The notes below the pieces were generated by a model that made no database searches, was not told the DNA's origin, and saw only the letters and a list, made by a program, of their open reading frames with translations. Positions 55,367 to 64,000 of a stretch of 64,000 bases of DNA are shown here, in pieces. Source of the DNA: Caldilineaceae bacterium (lineage in GTDB: Bacteria; Chloroflexota; Anaerolineae; Caldilineales; Caldilineaceae). The first letter of the stretch is position 1. Each line of letters begins with the position of its first letter. The translations under genes were made by a program, and so were the position numbers. Location: the NCBI GenBank assembly GCA_022842065.1, contig JALHQH010000019.1:62001-126000 (forward strand). The letters run 5' to 3'.

Positions 55367-57292
55367 ATGATCAACGCATTAGTTTCCCAACTGCAGCACT
55401 TTCGCCAGCAACGTCTGCGCTGGCTGCTCCTGCTCCCGCTCCTGATCGGGGGCGCGCTGCTTTGGCTTTTTTTGCCCAGCACGGCACAGCCGGGGGCAAA
55501 CTGCTCGGCCAGCTTCTTTGTCGATCAGACCTTGCGCAATGGGGCGCGTTGGCAACTCTGCTGGGAGCAGCGCAACCTGGATGGCATTGTGTTGCGCGAT
55601 ATCTATTACACCCCACCAGGCGGGGCGAGTCGCCGCATCCTCGCCCAGGGCTCAATTTCCCAGGTCCACGTGCCCTATGATGACAACAGTGCGCGTTTTC
55701 ATGATATCACCGATGACGGTTTTGGCAATGAGAATCTCAGCAACCTGACGCCCGCCGAATGTCCCAATGGCGTATTACTCCAATATCAGGGGAAGAATGC
55801 CATCTGCCAACAGCTTGAAGCGCGCAGTTATGCCTTTAAAGGGCTGGGTCTGGCCGAACCGGGCGAGTTGCTCAGCCTCTTTAGCGTCTCCACCAGCGGC
55901 GAATACAACTACATCCCGGTCTGGCGCTTTTTTGATGACGGCACCATCGAATTGTTGATGGGGGCCACCGGCAAGTTGCAACGTTTTACAACTGACAGCC
56001 GGTTTGGCTGGCCGGTGCGCGCCAATGGCACGCGTGGCACCTCGCACATCCACAACTACTACTGGCGGCTCGACTTTGACTTGGGCACGAATGGTGCCGA
56101 TGATGTGGTCGAAGAGTTCAACTACACCCCGAATGCTGACAACAGCGGGCGCAGCTTGGGCGTCACCCGGTTGACGACCGAAGCCGGCCGCTCGATCAAT
56201 CCTGCCGGGCTGCGTTCCTGGCGCATTCGCGATGGCGCGGTCACCAATGCCAATGGCCAATCAATCTCCTATCAACTGGAGCCGCTGGAAGTCGGCCACC
56301 GCGATGTCGGGCCAAGCAGTGAGCCGTGGACCCACAACGACTTTTATGTGACCACCTATCGCGAGTGCGAACGTTATGTATCCCACAACCCACAGGTGAG
56401 CGGCTGTGCCAATAATCTGGCCGGTTTTGTCAACGGCGAAACTTTGAGCGACGCCGATCTGGTGCTCTGGTATGGTGCGACCTTCCATCACATCCCGCGC
56501 GATGAGGATGAACTTTACATGCACGCGCACTGGAATGGCTTTCGCCTGACCCCGCGCGACTGGCTGGATGCACATCCAGCCGCGGCGGATCTGCTGACCT
56601 GCGCCGTCGGCGATGTCACCTGTGACGCGCAGACCGACGCCGCCGATGCGCTTTTTATGTTGCAATATGATGTCCGCCTGCGCGCAGAGAGCGCGCAACT
56701 ACCGCTGCCGGCGAACACCCTCTATCGTTATGCCTGCGATGTGAGCGGCGAAGGCGCGTGCAACGCGGTTGACGCGCTCTTGAGCTTACAATGCAGCGTG
56801 GGCATAGAGAATAAGTTCTGCCCTGGCAGTGGCGGGTTGCGCAGCGCGGCACTGCTGGCCGCCGGCAGCCCACCGCTTACCGCCACCCTGGGTGAACCTG
56901 CCACTGAAACCACCACCACCATACCGCTGCAGTTTGAGCGTATCGGCAAAGTCGGTGCGCTCTCGGCGCTATTACAATATGACCCCGTGACCTGGGCCGG
57001 GTCCGTCACCTGTCAGGCGGATCCCGAAGCCCAGTTTGCGCTGGCGAGTTGTCACGTCGATGCCGCAGCCGGGGTCGTGCGCTTTAGCGTGATCGCGCCG
57101 GCTGGGGTGGCGGGTGCAACTACGTTGGGCACGGTTACCTTTGCCGGTCCGCAGGAGGCCGCAACGGTTGCATCAACGCTAGCCATTGCGACGCTGGCGG
57201 CGGCGGATACGGATGGGACAACGATTGCGACCCAGATCAACAGGATTAACCTGGCCAAACAGCTTTACCTACCGCTGATTGTGCGACCGTAG
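55367..57292 (+). CDS. Copper amine oxidase catalytic domain fused to dockerin- and cohesin-like modules
   Basis: 641 residues. After a signal anchor (18-40) a copper amine oxidase-like catalytic domain spans about 45-405. Visible are the base-loop Asp116 (TDDGFG), Tyr180 in SGEYNYIPVW at the topaquinone position (consensus NYD/E, so the preceding Asn is Glu), the HxH copper pair His227 and His229 (SHIHNYYWRLDFD), and His374/His375 in FHHIPRDED supplying the third ligand. A dockerin-like pair (about 414-485; GDVTCDAQTDAADALF, CDVSGEGACNAVDA) and a cohesin-like sandwich (about 500-625) follow, then YLPLIVRP. N2/N3 domains are missing; the gene at 53175 may supply them. It is predicted to oxidise primary amines outside the cell, forming aldehyde, ammonia and peroxide; activity is unproven. 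Confidence 0.82.
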   Translation: MINALVSQLQHFRQQRLRWLLLLPLLIGGALLWLFLPSTAQPGANCSASFFVDQTLRNGARWQLCWEQRNLDGIVLRDIYYTPPGGASRRILAQGSISQVHVPYDDNSARFHDITDDGFGNENLSNLTPAECPNGVLLQYQGKNAICQQLEARSYAFKGLGLAEPGELLSLFSVSTSGEYNYIPVWRFFDDGTIELLMGATGKLQRFTTDSRFGWPVRANGTRGTSHIHNYYWRLDFDLGTNGADDVVEEFNYTPNADNSGRSLGVTRLTTEAGRSINPAGLRSWRIRDGAVTNANGQSISYQLEPLEVGHRDVGPSSEPWTHNDFYVTTYRECERYVSHNPQVSGCANNLAGFVNGETLSDADLVLWYGATFHHIPRDEDELYMHAHWNGFRLTPRDWLDAHPAAADLLTCAVGDVTCDAQTDAADALFMLQYDVRLRAESAQLPLPANTLYRYACDVSGEGACNAVDALLSLQCSVGIENKFCPGSGGLRSAALLAAGSPPLTATLGEPATETTTTIPLQFERIGKVGALSALLQYDPVTWAGSVTCQADPEAQFALASCHVDAAAGVVRFSVIAPAGVAGATTLGTVTFAGPQEAATVASTLAIATLAAADTDGTTIATQINRINLAKQLYLPLIVRP

Positions 57293-57295
57293 AAC

Positions 57296-57333
57296 CACTG
57301 GGCGCGCCGCCAGCGCTGGCGGCGCGCCCAGTG
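57296..57333. terminator. Perfect 38-bp GC-rich palindrome after the oxidase gene
   Basis: CACTGGGCGCGCCGCCAGC is followed directly by its exact reverse complement. It starts 4 bp after the stop at 57292. No T run follows, so it may stabilise the mRNA end or act as a cruciform rather than as a standard terminator. The remaining 200 bp before the subtilase gene show no other element. Confidence 0.6.
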
Positions 57334-57547
57334 TGTAACATGAGTGCCCGTAATAAGTGTGAGCAGCCGTTTTTTCCATAGCCGTTGTCTGCACCGTTCC
57401 CCACCATCTACTCATTGCGTCTTGATAATCTCTTGATGTTTTACGCCTAAATCTGCGTTCTGTTTCCAATACAACTTACACAATTGCGGCAAATGTGGAT
57501 AATGGTATAACACTTGTTGATTATCGTGCGGACAAGTGCAGAGAAGA

Positions 57548-59224
57548 ATGGAGGATATGCCATTGCAGAGAGTTCATTTAATTTTAATCAACCTGCTTTT
57601 GCTCTTTAGCGTACAATGGCAGTTGCTAACCGCCGCGGTAATGCCACAGCCGCTTCGCCAGGCAACCAGCATGGATGCAACCGTCACTGCGCAACTAACC
57701 GATCAATTGATTATCAAATTTGTGCCAGCCGCCACTGCGCTGGGTAACCAAACCGGAATCACCGCAACGACAACGCAGGCGGCCGTCACAACACAGTTAC
57801 AAACCTTGCGCACTGTCGCCAATATTGAACTAGCCTATTACCGACCAATGTCGGGCGATGCACATGTGCTCAAACTGCCAGAAGCGGTTGAACCGGCACG
57901 CGCCCAGGCGATTGCCGCCAGGTTGATGGCCAATGCCGCCGACCTGGGGCTTGCCTATGTCGAGCCTGATTACCGACGCCAGGCCCAGCTTACCCCCAGC
58001 GACCCCTATTATGGTGAACAGTGGCATCTACAGGCGACAACCGCCAACAACTACAGCGGCAATCTGGCCGAGGCCTGGAACGTCACAACCGGGTCAAGTA
58101 GCGTGGTTGTTGCAGTGCTCGACACCGGCATCCGCGCAGAACATCCGGATTTGGTGGGACGCACAGTCGCCGGTTATGACTTTGTCAGCGATGCCACTGT
58201 GGCCAATGATGGTGATGCGCGCGATAACGATCCGAGCGATCCAGGTGATTGGATTACTGCGTCCGAATCACGTTTCGGCCCATTTCGCGGCTGTGGGGCC
58301 AGTGACAGTTCGTGGCATGGCACCCATGTAGCTGGGATTCTCGGTGCCACCGGCAATAACGGGGTAGGGATCGCCGGCGTTGCCTGGCAGAGTCCGATCC
58401 TGCCGGTGCGCGTCTTGGGGAAATGTGGCGGCTCGGTCTCCGATATTGCCGATGCGCTGCGTTGGGCTGCGGGGCTTGAAGTCGCTGGCGTACCTGCCAA
58501 TCTGCATCCAGCACGCGTGATCAACTTGAGCCTGGCAGGCGCAGGTAGCTGCTCCAACACCGAACAGAATGCGATCAATGAGGTTATCAATCAGGGCGTC
58601 GTTGTGGTTGTCGCGGCCGGCAATAGCAACCAGAACGCGGCCAACTACTCACCAGGCAACTGTCATGGCGTGATCAATGTGGCAGCGACCAATCGGGCGG
58701 GGAGTAAGGCAGCCTTTAGCAATTATGGCGCAACGGTTGCGCTGAGTGCCCCCGGCGGGGATAGTGGCAGTGAAACAAGTGCGGATATTCTCTCGACCAT
58801 CGATCTCGGGACACAGGGCCCACAAGCAGCTGGCTATGGCTATTATGCCGGCACCAGTATGGCAGCACCCCAGGTCGCCGGGATTGCCGCGCTCATCTTG
58901 GCCCGCAATGGGGCATTAACCGCCGCCCAAGTGCAGCAGCTGTTACAGAGCAGCACGACTGACTTTCCGGTGGGCAGCAGTTGTACGCCCACCAACTGTG
59001 GCACCGGCATTGTTAATGCACTGGCCGCGCTCAATGCAGCCGACAACCTGGTCACCACACCAACGCCTGCCCTAACCGCGACGACGGTCAGTGCGACGGC
59101 GACCCCAAGGCCGCTCTTCACCCCAACCACGGTGCCAACCTTGACGCCAACCGCCACGATTGATGGCAGTCTTCCGCTCTCAACCACCCATTATTTGCCC
59201 CTAATTCAAGGCACAGGCGAATAA
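57548..59224 (+). CDS. Secreted subtilisin-like protease (S8) with a YLPLI tail
   Basis: 558 residues from the ATG at 57548; a GTG at 57536 and an ATG at 57557 (GGAGGA almost adjacent) are alternatives. A signal peptide (about 8-30) and an inhibitor-type propeptide (about 45-140) precede the S8 domain (about 155-480) with Asp192 (AVLDTGI), His257 (SWHGTHVAGI), Asn in the oxyanion hole (VVVAAGNSN) and Ser437 (GTSMAAPQVAG). A Pro/Thr linker leads to THYLPLIQGTGE, where the tail motif is followed by five extra residues. It has the classic, presumably active layout, unlike the longer subtilase at 28628. It could process the exported proteins encoded just upstream. Confidence 0.93.
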   Translation: MEDMPLQRVHLILINLLLLFSVQWQLLTAAVMPQPLRQATSMDATVTAQLTDQLIIKFVPAATALGNQTGITATTTQAAVTTQLQTLRTVANIELAYYRPMSGDAHVLKLPEAVEPARAQAIAARLMANAADLGLAYVEPDYRRQAQLTPSDPYYGEQWHLQATTANNYSGNLAEAWNVTTGSSSVVVAVLDTGIRAEHPDLVGRTVAGYDFVSDATVANDGDARDNDPSDPGDWITASESRFGPFRGCGASDSSWHGTHVAGILGATGNNGVGIAGVAWQSPILPVRVLGKCGGSVSDIADALRWAAGLEVAGVPANLHPARVINLSLAGAGSCSNTEQNAINEVINQGVVVVVAAGNSNQNAANYSPGNCHGVINVAATNRAGSKAAFSNYGATVALSAPGGDSGSETSADILSTIDLGTQGPQAAGYGYYAGTSMAAPQVAGIAALILARNGALTAAQVQQLLQSSTTDFPVGSSCTPTNCGTGIVNALAALNAADNLVTTPTPALTATTVSATATPRPLFTPTTVPTLTPTATIDGSLPLSTTHYLPLIQGTGE

Positions 59225-59395
59225 CAACCATCCCGCTAATTCGCATTCACAATTTACCTATGCTACACTTGCTCTACGCAAAAACCAGGTGTTGTGACCA
59301 GTTATTTCGCGGCATTTCACCAGGCCAACGGCACTATTGTCAGGTAACTAATGTAGGGGTCAGATAGCTAGCCTCTATTCAATTATACTTTGCGC

Positions 59396-59446
59396 TGAAT
59401 GAGCACCAGCGTTTTTTGCGCTGGTCAAAACGCTGGTGCTCATTCA
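59396..59446 (+). promoter_or_regulatory. ettA leader: 20-bp-arm hairpin with a competing alternative hairpin
   Basis: TGAATGAGCACCAGCGTTTT (59396-59415) pairs perfectly with 59427-59446. The loop contains a second CGCTGGT (59419-59425), so ACCAGCG (59405-59411) can pair with either the loop copy or the right arm. Two exclusive folds are the hallmark of attenuation or transcript switching, although here both could also belong to a terminator of the subtilase gene. It lies 120 bp before ettA. Confidence 0.45.
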
Positions 59447-59478
59447 ACCGCAGTATAGCAGCAGATTTATGCAGCAGG

Positions 59479-59516
59479 CTTGCGGCTGGGTACGATATAT
59501 CGTGTCCCACCGCAAG
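59479..59516 (+). promoter_or_regulatory. Second hairpin in the ettA leader
   Basis: CTTGCGG (59479-59485) pairs with CCGCAAG (59510-59516) and encloses TGGG/CCCA and the palindrome ACGATATATCGT. It ends 51 bp before the ettA start codon. The rest of the 343-bp gap 59225-59567 shows no further element. Confidence 0.45.
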
Positions 59517-59567
59517 GCGGTGAATAAGTCCAATAACATCATTCAATTTAGGTGAAAACAGCAACAT

Positions 59568-61250
<1,683 letters not shown>

Positions 61251-61274
61251 GTGTGACCTTCATCATCCCCAATC

Positions 61275-61307
61275 AAAAACCGGGCTTTTGTTAAAAGCCC
61301 GGTTTTT
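61275..61307. terminator. Bidirectional intrinsic terminator
   Basis: Perfect 15-bp arms (AAAAACCGGGCTTTT) with a 3-nt loop, giving a U run on either strand. It sits between ettA (plus) and the DUF4112 gene (minus). Confidence 0.95.
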
Positions 61308-61322
61308 TAGTCTTTTTTCAAC

Positions 61323-61676
61323 TTACTTCATTGCGTCGTTTAGCAACTTGGCATTACGCAGATTTGCCTTGAAGGTGGCATCAAAGATGTCCCCGACAAT
61401 CGGGATCGCGCCGAGCAGTGCTTCGATCAGCACATTGGTGATCATCCGCATGAGAATCGCTCGTGATACACCCAGGCGCATGGCCTGCACCACAATAAAG
61501 CTTGAGATCAACAACCCCGCCAGATCACCTAAAACCGGAATCAGCCCAATAATCGCCTCGATCCCGATCCGGTAATTAAACACAGGCAGTTGAATTGAAT
61601 TGTCCAAAAGCCAGGCCAGTTGGTTAACCTGCTTCAGGATCACTTGTTGATTATTTCGTTGAAAGATAGTTGTCAT
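61323..61676 (-). CDS. DUF4112 membrane protein (short copy)
   Basis: 117 residues from the ATG at 61676, 8 bp after AGGAGG; the ATG at 61682 is too close to the site. The product carries the DUF4112 pattern LAWLLDNSIQLPVFNYRIGIEAIIGLIPVLGDLAGLL, VVQAMRLGVSRAILMRM and IPIVGDIFDATFKANLRN, with about two or three hydrophobic helices containing conserved Gly-Asp pairs. The role of the family is unknown. It is a paralogue of the gene at 61877-62404 and shares its upstream region. Confidence 0.88.
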   Translation of the reverse strand: MTTIFQRNNQQVILKQVNQLAWLLDNSIQLPVFNYRIGIEAIIGLIPVLGDLAGLLISSFIVVQAMRLGVSRAILMRMITNVLIEALLGAIPIVGDIFDATFKANLRNAKLLNDAMK

Positions 61677-61876
61677 TGGCATCGCCTCCTACCACGAGGA
61701 TATCAGCAATGCCATGAACAGACACTCGCTCTTGATATAGGCAAAAGATAGAATCGGTAGTCTACATTATTATCCATAGACCATAACCGTGCGCGGCATG
61801 GTCCATGACCTGCCGCCAGTCAGCGCGGACCGATTCGGTGCGACTCAGCCCTTGGCGATGCGTGTTATGTTGCGCT

Positions 61877-62404
61877 TCAATTGCCGAGCAACGACACCAA
61901 CCACCAAATCACCATTACGCCTGCCCAACTGACTAGCACCAGCAAACCAAGCAGCGCGGCCACGATGCCGATGATTACCCATCGACTCACAAGCGGTTTG
62001 AGCGCCTGATTGGCGGGCATGCCGTCAAGCAGCCCGCTCAGTAGATGGACATTCCGCGCGTTGGCCTTATAGGTGGCATCAAAGATGTCACCCAACACCG
62101 GCACCACCCCCACGGCGGCCTCGATCCCAATATTGAGTACCATGCGCGTGAGCACTGCCCTGGGCGCGCCCAAGCGGACGGCTTGTAACACAATGTAACT
62201 CGACAAGAGCATCCCAGCCATATCCCCCAAGCCAGGAATCAGACCGATCAACGGGTCAAGCCCAATGCGATAGTTAAGGAACGGAATGCGGATCGAATTG
62301 TCAAGCAGCCACGCCAACTGATTGACCTGTTTGAGCGCGGCCTGTTGACGTTGGCCGGCACCGGCACGGCGCCGCGAGCGGGTACGACTAAGCTTTGTTG
62401 TCAT
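61877..62404 (-). CDS. DUF4112 membrane protein (long copy)
   Basis: 175 residues from the ATG at 62404, with AGAAGG about 9 bp upstream; an upstream in-frame ATG at 62443 lacks a site. A basic N-terminus (TRSRRRAGAGQRQQ) precedes the same DUF4112 core as the neighbouring copy (LDNSIRIPFLNYRIGLDPLIGLIPGLGDMAG, VPVLGDIFDATYKANARN). Two extra C-terminal hydrophobic helices (VIIGIVAALLGLLVLVSW, GVMVIWWLVSLLG) are missing in the short copy. The upstream stretch GATATAGGCA...GTCTA..ACATTA is conserved before both genes, so the duplication included the promoter. Confidence 0.88.
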   Translation of the reverse strand: MTTKLSRTRSRRRAGAGQRQQAALKQVNQLAWLLDNSIRIPFLNYRIGLDPLIGLIPGLGDMAGMLLSSYIVLQAVRLGAPRAVLTRMVLNIGIEAAVGVVPVLGDIFDATYKANARNVHLLSGLLDGMPANQALKPLVSRWVIIGIVAALLGLLVLVSWAGVMVIWWLVSLLGN

Positions 62405-62549
62405 GATAATGCCTTCTGTTAAACGATGTGGCGTTGCCTGCAACCCACACAGTCTGAAGATAATGAGGTAACGATCATAACCGCGGAGCGATCATTACAC
62501 CCTTGGCCTGGATATAGGCACATGATAGAGCTTGTGCTCTAGACTTACA

Positions 62550-62912
62550 TTACACATCCACCGCATGGGCTTTCAAATCTGCCAGCGCGACAAATTCCAA
62601 AGCCGAAATATGGGTTCCCGCCAGCTTTACCCCTGGTGCAACGCCTGCGTCCAGCGCTTCCTGCCACCGGGCAGCGCAGAGGCACCAACAATCTCCCGGC
62701 TGTAAACCTGGGAAAAGATATTCTGGCCGCGGCGTGAGCAGATCATTGCCTTGGTCACGCGAAAAGGCCAAAAATTCAGCCGTCACCTGGGCGCAGATCA
62801 CATGTAACCCCTCATCATCAGCCCCCGTGCGACAGATCCCATCGCGATAGAAGCCGGTCATCGGGTCCGTACAACAACTTTCCAATTCAGTGCCCAGTAC
62901 ATTCTGTGGCAT
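62550..62912 (-). CDS. DUF2237 family protein
   Basis: 120 residues from the ATG at 62912, which has AGAGGAA about 9 bp upstream and gives the usual family length. A longer reading to 63119 would translate the 8-bp repeat array and is rejected. The sequence follows the DUF2237 pattern closely: NVLGTELESCCTDPMTGFYRDGIC, VTAEFLAFSRDQGNDLLTP, FPGLQPGDCWCLCAARWQEA and the terminal LADLKAHAVDV. The several conserved cysteines suggest a metal or redox site, but the function is unknown. It is cytosolic, with no signal or membrane segment. Confidence 0.9.
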   Translation of the reverse strand: MPQNVLGTELESCCTDPMTGFYRDGICRTGADDEGLHVICAQVTAEFLAFSRDQGNDLLTPRPEYLFPGLQPGDCWCLCAARWQEALDAGVAPGVKLAGTHISALEFVALADLKAHAVDV

Positions 62913-62949
62913 AAAGTCAAATTCCTCTGCTAAGTGTTGGGGGGTAGAT

Positions 62950-63049
62950 TGGTAGAGCGGTACATCGGTACATCGGTACATCGGTACATCGGTACATCGG
63001 TACATCGGTACATCGGTACATCGGTACATCGGTAGAGCGGTACATCGGT
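62950..63049. repeat. 8-bp tandem repeat array (CGGTACAT) before the DUF2237 gene
   Basis: Nine exact consecutive copies of CGGTACAT (62958-63029) are flanked by the variant units TGGTAGAG (62950) and CGGTAGAG (63030) and a tenth CGGTACAT (63038). It lies 38 bp upstream of the DUF2237 start, in its leader or promoter. Exact short-period arrays of this kind change length by slippage. Confidence 0.93.
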
Positions 63050-63124
63050 AACCTTCTTGGCTCAACCGGAATTCAGGGGGTTGCCATCCCGCCCCACCGT
63101 CAACGCGCCCAATGGGCACCCGGG

Positions 63125-63210
63125 CTACCCAACAACGCCGGGTTTATCCGGCTAAGGGAGCCGGGTTTATCCGGCTAAGGGAGCCGGGTTTACCCGGCGT
63201 TGTTAGGTAG
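63125..63210. repeat. Inverted-repeat element enclosing 23-bp tandem repeats
   Basis: A 22-bp arm at 63125-63146 (CTACCCAACAACGCCGGGT...) matches the reverse complement of 63189-63210 with three differences. Between them a unit containing GCCGGGTTTATCCGGC is tandemly repeated. Together with 62950-63049 this fills most of the 392-bp gap between the DUF2237 and ogt genes. Confidence 0.75.
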
Positions 63211-63275
63211 CCCTGCGGCTTTAGCCCAGGGCGATCTTGTCAACCCCCTAAGATCCCATTGAACCACCTTCTTTA

Positions 63276-63307
63276 CCGATGTACTGATCTACCTACTTAC
63301 CCACTCA
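63276..63307. repeat. Degenerate 8-bp array overlapping the end of ogt
   Basis: Four period-8 units, CCGATGTA, CTGATCTA, CCTACTTA and CCCACTCA, decay in similarity from left to right. The last unit contains the complement of the ogt stop codon. Confidence 0.6.
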
Positions 63308-63811
63308 CACCAAAAAATAACCTTCATGGCGCAACAACCATTCCTTGCGCCAGAGGCCGCCACCATAACCGGTCAAGCTGCCATTGCTGCCGATAATGCG
63401 ATGACAGGGGGCAATGATCGAGATCGGGTTTTGTCCATTTGCGGCACCGACCGCACGCACGGCCTTTGGATTACCCAAAGCATTGGCAATGGCTTGGTAA
63501 GAGGTTGTCTCGCCATAAGGGACGGTTAGTAATGCCTGCCAGACTCGTTGCTGAAAGGTGGTCCCCTGAAAAGCGAGCGGCAAATCAAACAGTCGCCGCC
63601 GCTGGGCAAAGTATTCGTCCAATTGTTGCAACACTTGATCAAGCAGGGCACTCTGCGCCGCGGCCTGGCGCGGGGCGGCCACAAAGTAGAGTGCGGTCAA
63701 CGCGTCGGCGGTAGCACCGACCTCAATCAAGCCGACAGGCGATTGATAGTAGGCAAAGTGGGTCGCACCGGTGGCCCGTTGATAAAGCGAAGAGGTTGCT
63801 TCAGCGGTCAT
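63305..63811 (-). CDS. ogt: Methylated-DNA--protein-cysteine methyltransferase
   Basis: 168 residues. The C-terminal methyltransferase domain (about 80-165) has the active-site motif IIAPCHRII, the preceding VGAANGQNP, the helix-turn-helix segment [25 protein letters not shown] with its arginine finger, and [16 protein letters not shown]. The N-terminal half is the usual ribonuclease-like domain. It irreversibly takes the methyl group from O6-methylguanine. There is no AdaA or AlkA fusion. The start lies 3 bp after the stop of the GNAT gene, so they are cotranscribed. Confidence 0.95.
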   Translation of the reverse strand: MTAEATSSLYQRATGATHFAYYQSPVGLIEVGATADALTALYFVAAPRQAAAQSALLDQVLQQLDEYFAQRRRLFDLPLAFQGTTFQQRVWQALLTVPYGETTSYQAIANALGNPKAVRAVGAANGQNPISIIAPCHRIIGSNGSLTGYGGGLWRKEWLLRHEGYFLV

Positions 63812-63814
63812 TGT

Positions 63815-64000
63815 TTACCTTTGCGCCAGCAGCGCTTGATATGTCGGATGTTCAGCAATATAACGCGCAACAAACGGGCAGAGGGGCACCACCGTTAACC
63901 CGTTAGCTTTGACATAGGCCAGCGCACTTTCCACTACCTGGCCGGCAAGGCCGCGACCACGGTAGGCGGCCGGCGTTTCCGTATGGGTAAAATAAAGCGT
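63815..64000 (-). CDS. GNAT-family acetyltransferase (NATD1/YjdJ-like), C-terminal part
   Basis: An open frame enters from the right edge and ends in TAA at 63815-63817 (61 residues seen). It includes the acetyl-CoA pyrophosphate loop AYRGRGLAGQVVESAL, then VKANGLTVVPLCPFVARYIAEHPTYQALL, the pattern of the small YjdJ/NATD1 GNAT subfamily (about 90-100 residues in all). The substrate is unknown. It is the upstream gene of an operon with ogt. Confidence 0.85.
   Translation of the reverse strand, partial: TLYFTHTETPAAYRGRGLAGQVVESALAYVKANGLTVVPLCPFVARYIAEHPTYQALLAQR

Noticed and set aside
1088..59224. Sortase (LPXTG) or PEP-CTERM sorting
   Set aside because: The tails read LPLI/LPLV without Thr-Gly, and no hydrophobic helix or basic end follows.
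62913..63119. N-terminal extension of the DUF2237 protein
   Set aside because: It would translate the 8-bp repeat array; the ATG at 62912 has a ribosome site and gives the normal family length.

Overview
The window looks like a chromosomal segment of a filamentous or multicellular-type member of the Chloroflexota (Anaerolineae/Caldilineae-like; inferred, phylum moderately sure, lower rank not). The reasons are moderately high GC, many very long secreted multidomain proteins with Pro/Thr-rich linkers, a repeated hydrophobic C-terminal tail of the form YLPLI-x-R, STAND/WD40 regulators, GGDEF and kinase sensors with multi-helix N-termini, and housekeeping genes such as ettA and ogt. I saw no tRNA, rRNA, CRISPR array or insertion sequence.

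Layout. 1-556 is the 5' end of a membrane transporter-like gene running off the left edge. 557-1087 is gene-free and full of palindromes. 1088-7222 (minus) encodes a 2044-residue secreted protein: CSLREA/beta-helix, PPC domain carrying an NPYAVS repeat, gingipain-like C25 peptidase, Ig-like and RTX modules. 7423-19863 is a mostly minus-strand metabolic and transport block: aminotransferase plus ABC exporter with a cNMP-binding tail, DUF3307, SET protein, group II PLP decarboxylase, APC-type permease, and a two-gene MinD-like ATPase / HTH-HD unit. 20031-26822 and 33577-35946 (both minus) are paralogous giant lectins (ricin trefoils, PA14, thrombospondin type 3 ends) that share an upstream 20-bp motif. 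Between them on the plus strand lie a GGDEF protein, a subtilase with a GGRYWG array, and a histidine kinase/response regulator pair. The GGDEF protein and the kinase share the same membrane sensor. 36408-41389 is a 49-codon leader ORF overlapping a calcium-binding thrombospondin-3/SdrD-type adhesin. 42116-49336 encodes a 2406-residue regulator combining a SARP-type DNA-binding/BTAD module, two STAND NTPases, 14 WD40 repeats and a TPR tail.

The most unusual part is 49470-57292, five plus-strand genes for exported proteins. They combine cohesin-like modules, dockerin-like modules, a PQQ-type sugar dehydrogenase with a CxxCH haem site, and pieces of a copper amine oxidase. The oxidase pieces are an N2/N3-like protein, a catalytic-domain homologue that has lost its cofactor and copper residues, and a catalytic domain that keeps them and is fused to dockerin- and cohesin-like modules. 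This reads as a candidate extracellular quinoprotein oxidase assembly, scaffolded by cohesin/dockerin contacts and attached through the YLPLI tail. A second subtilase (57548-59224) follows directly and may mature or remodel these surface proteins.

The right end holds ettA behind a strongly structured leader, a tandem pair of DUF4112 membrane proteins, a DUF2237 protein, the DNA repair methyltransferase gene ogt, and a partial GNAT acetyltransferase. Several intergenic spaces in this half carry arrays of one degenerate 8-bp repeat (CCGATNTA).
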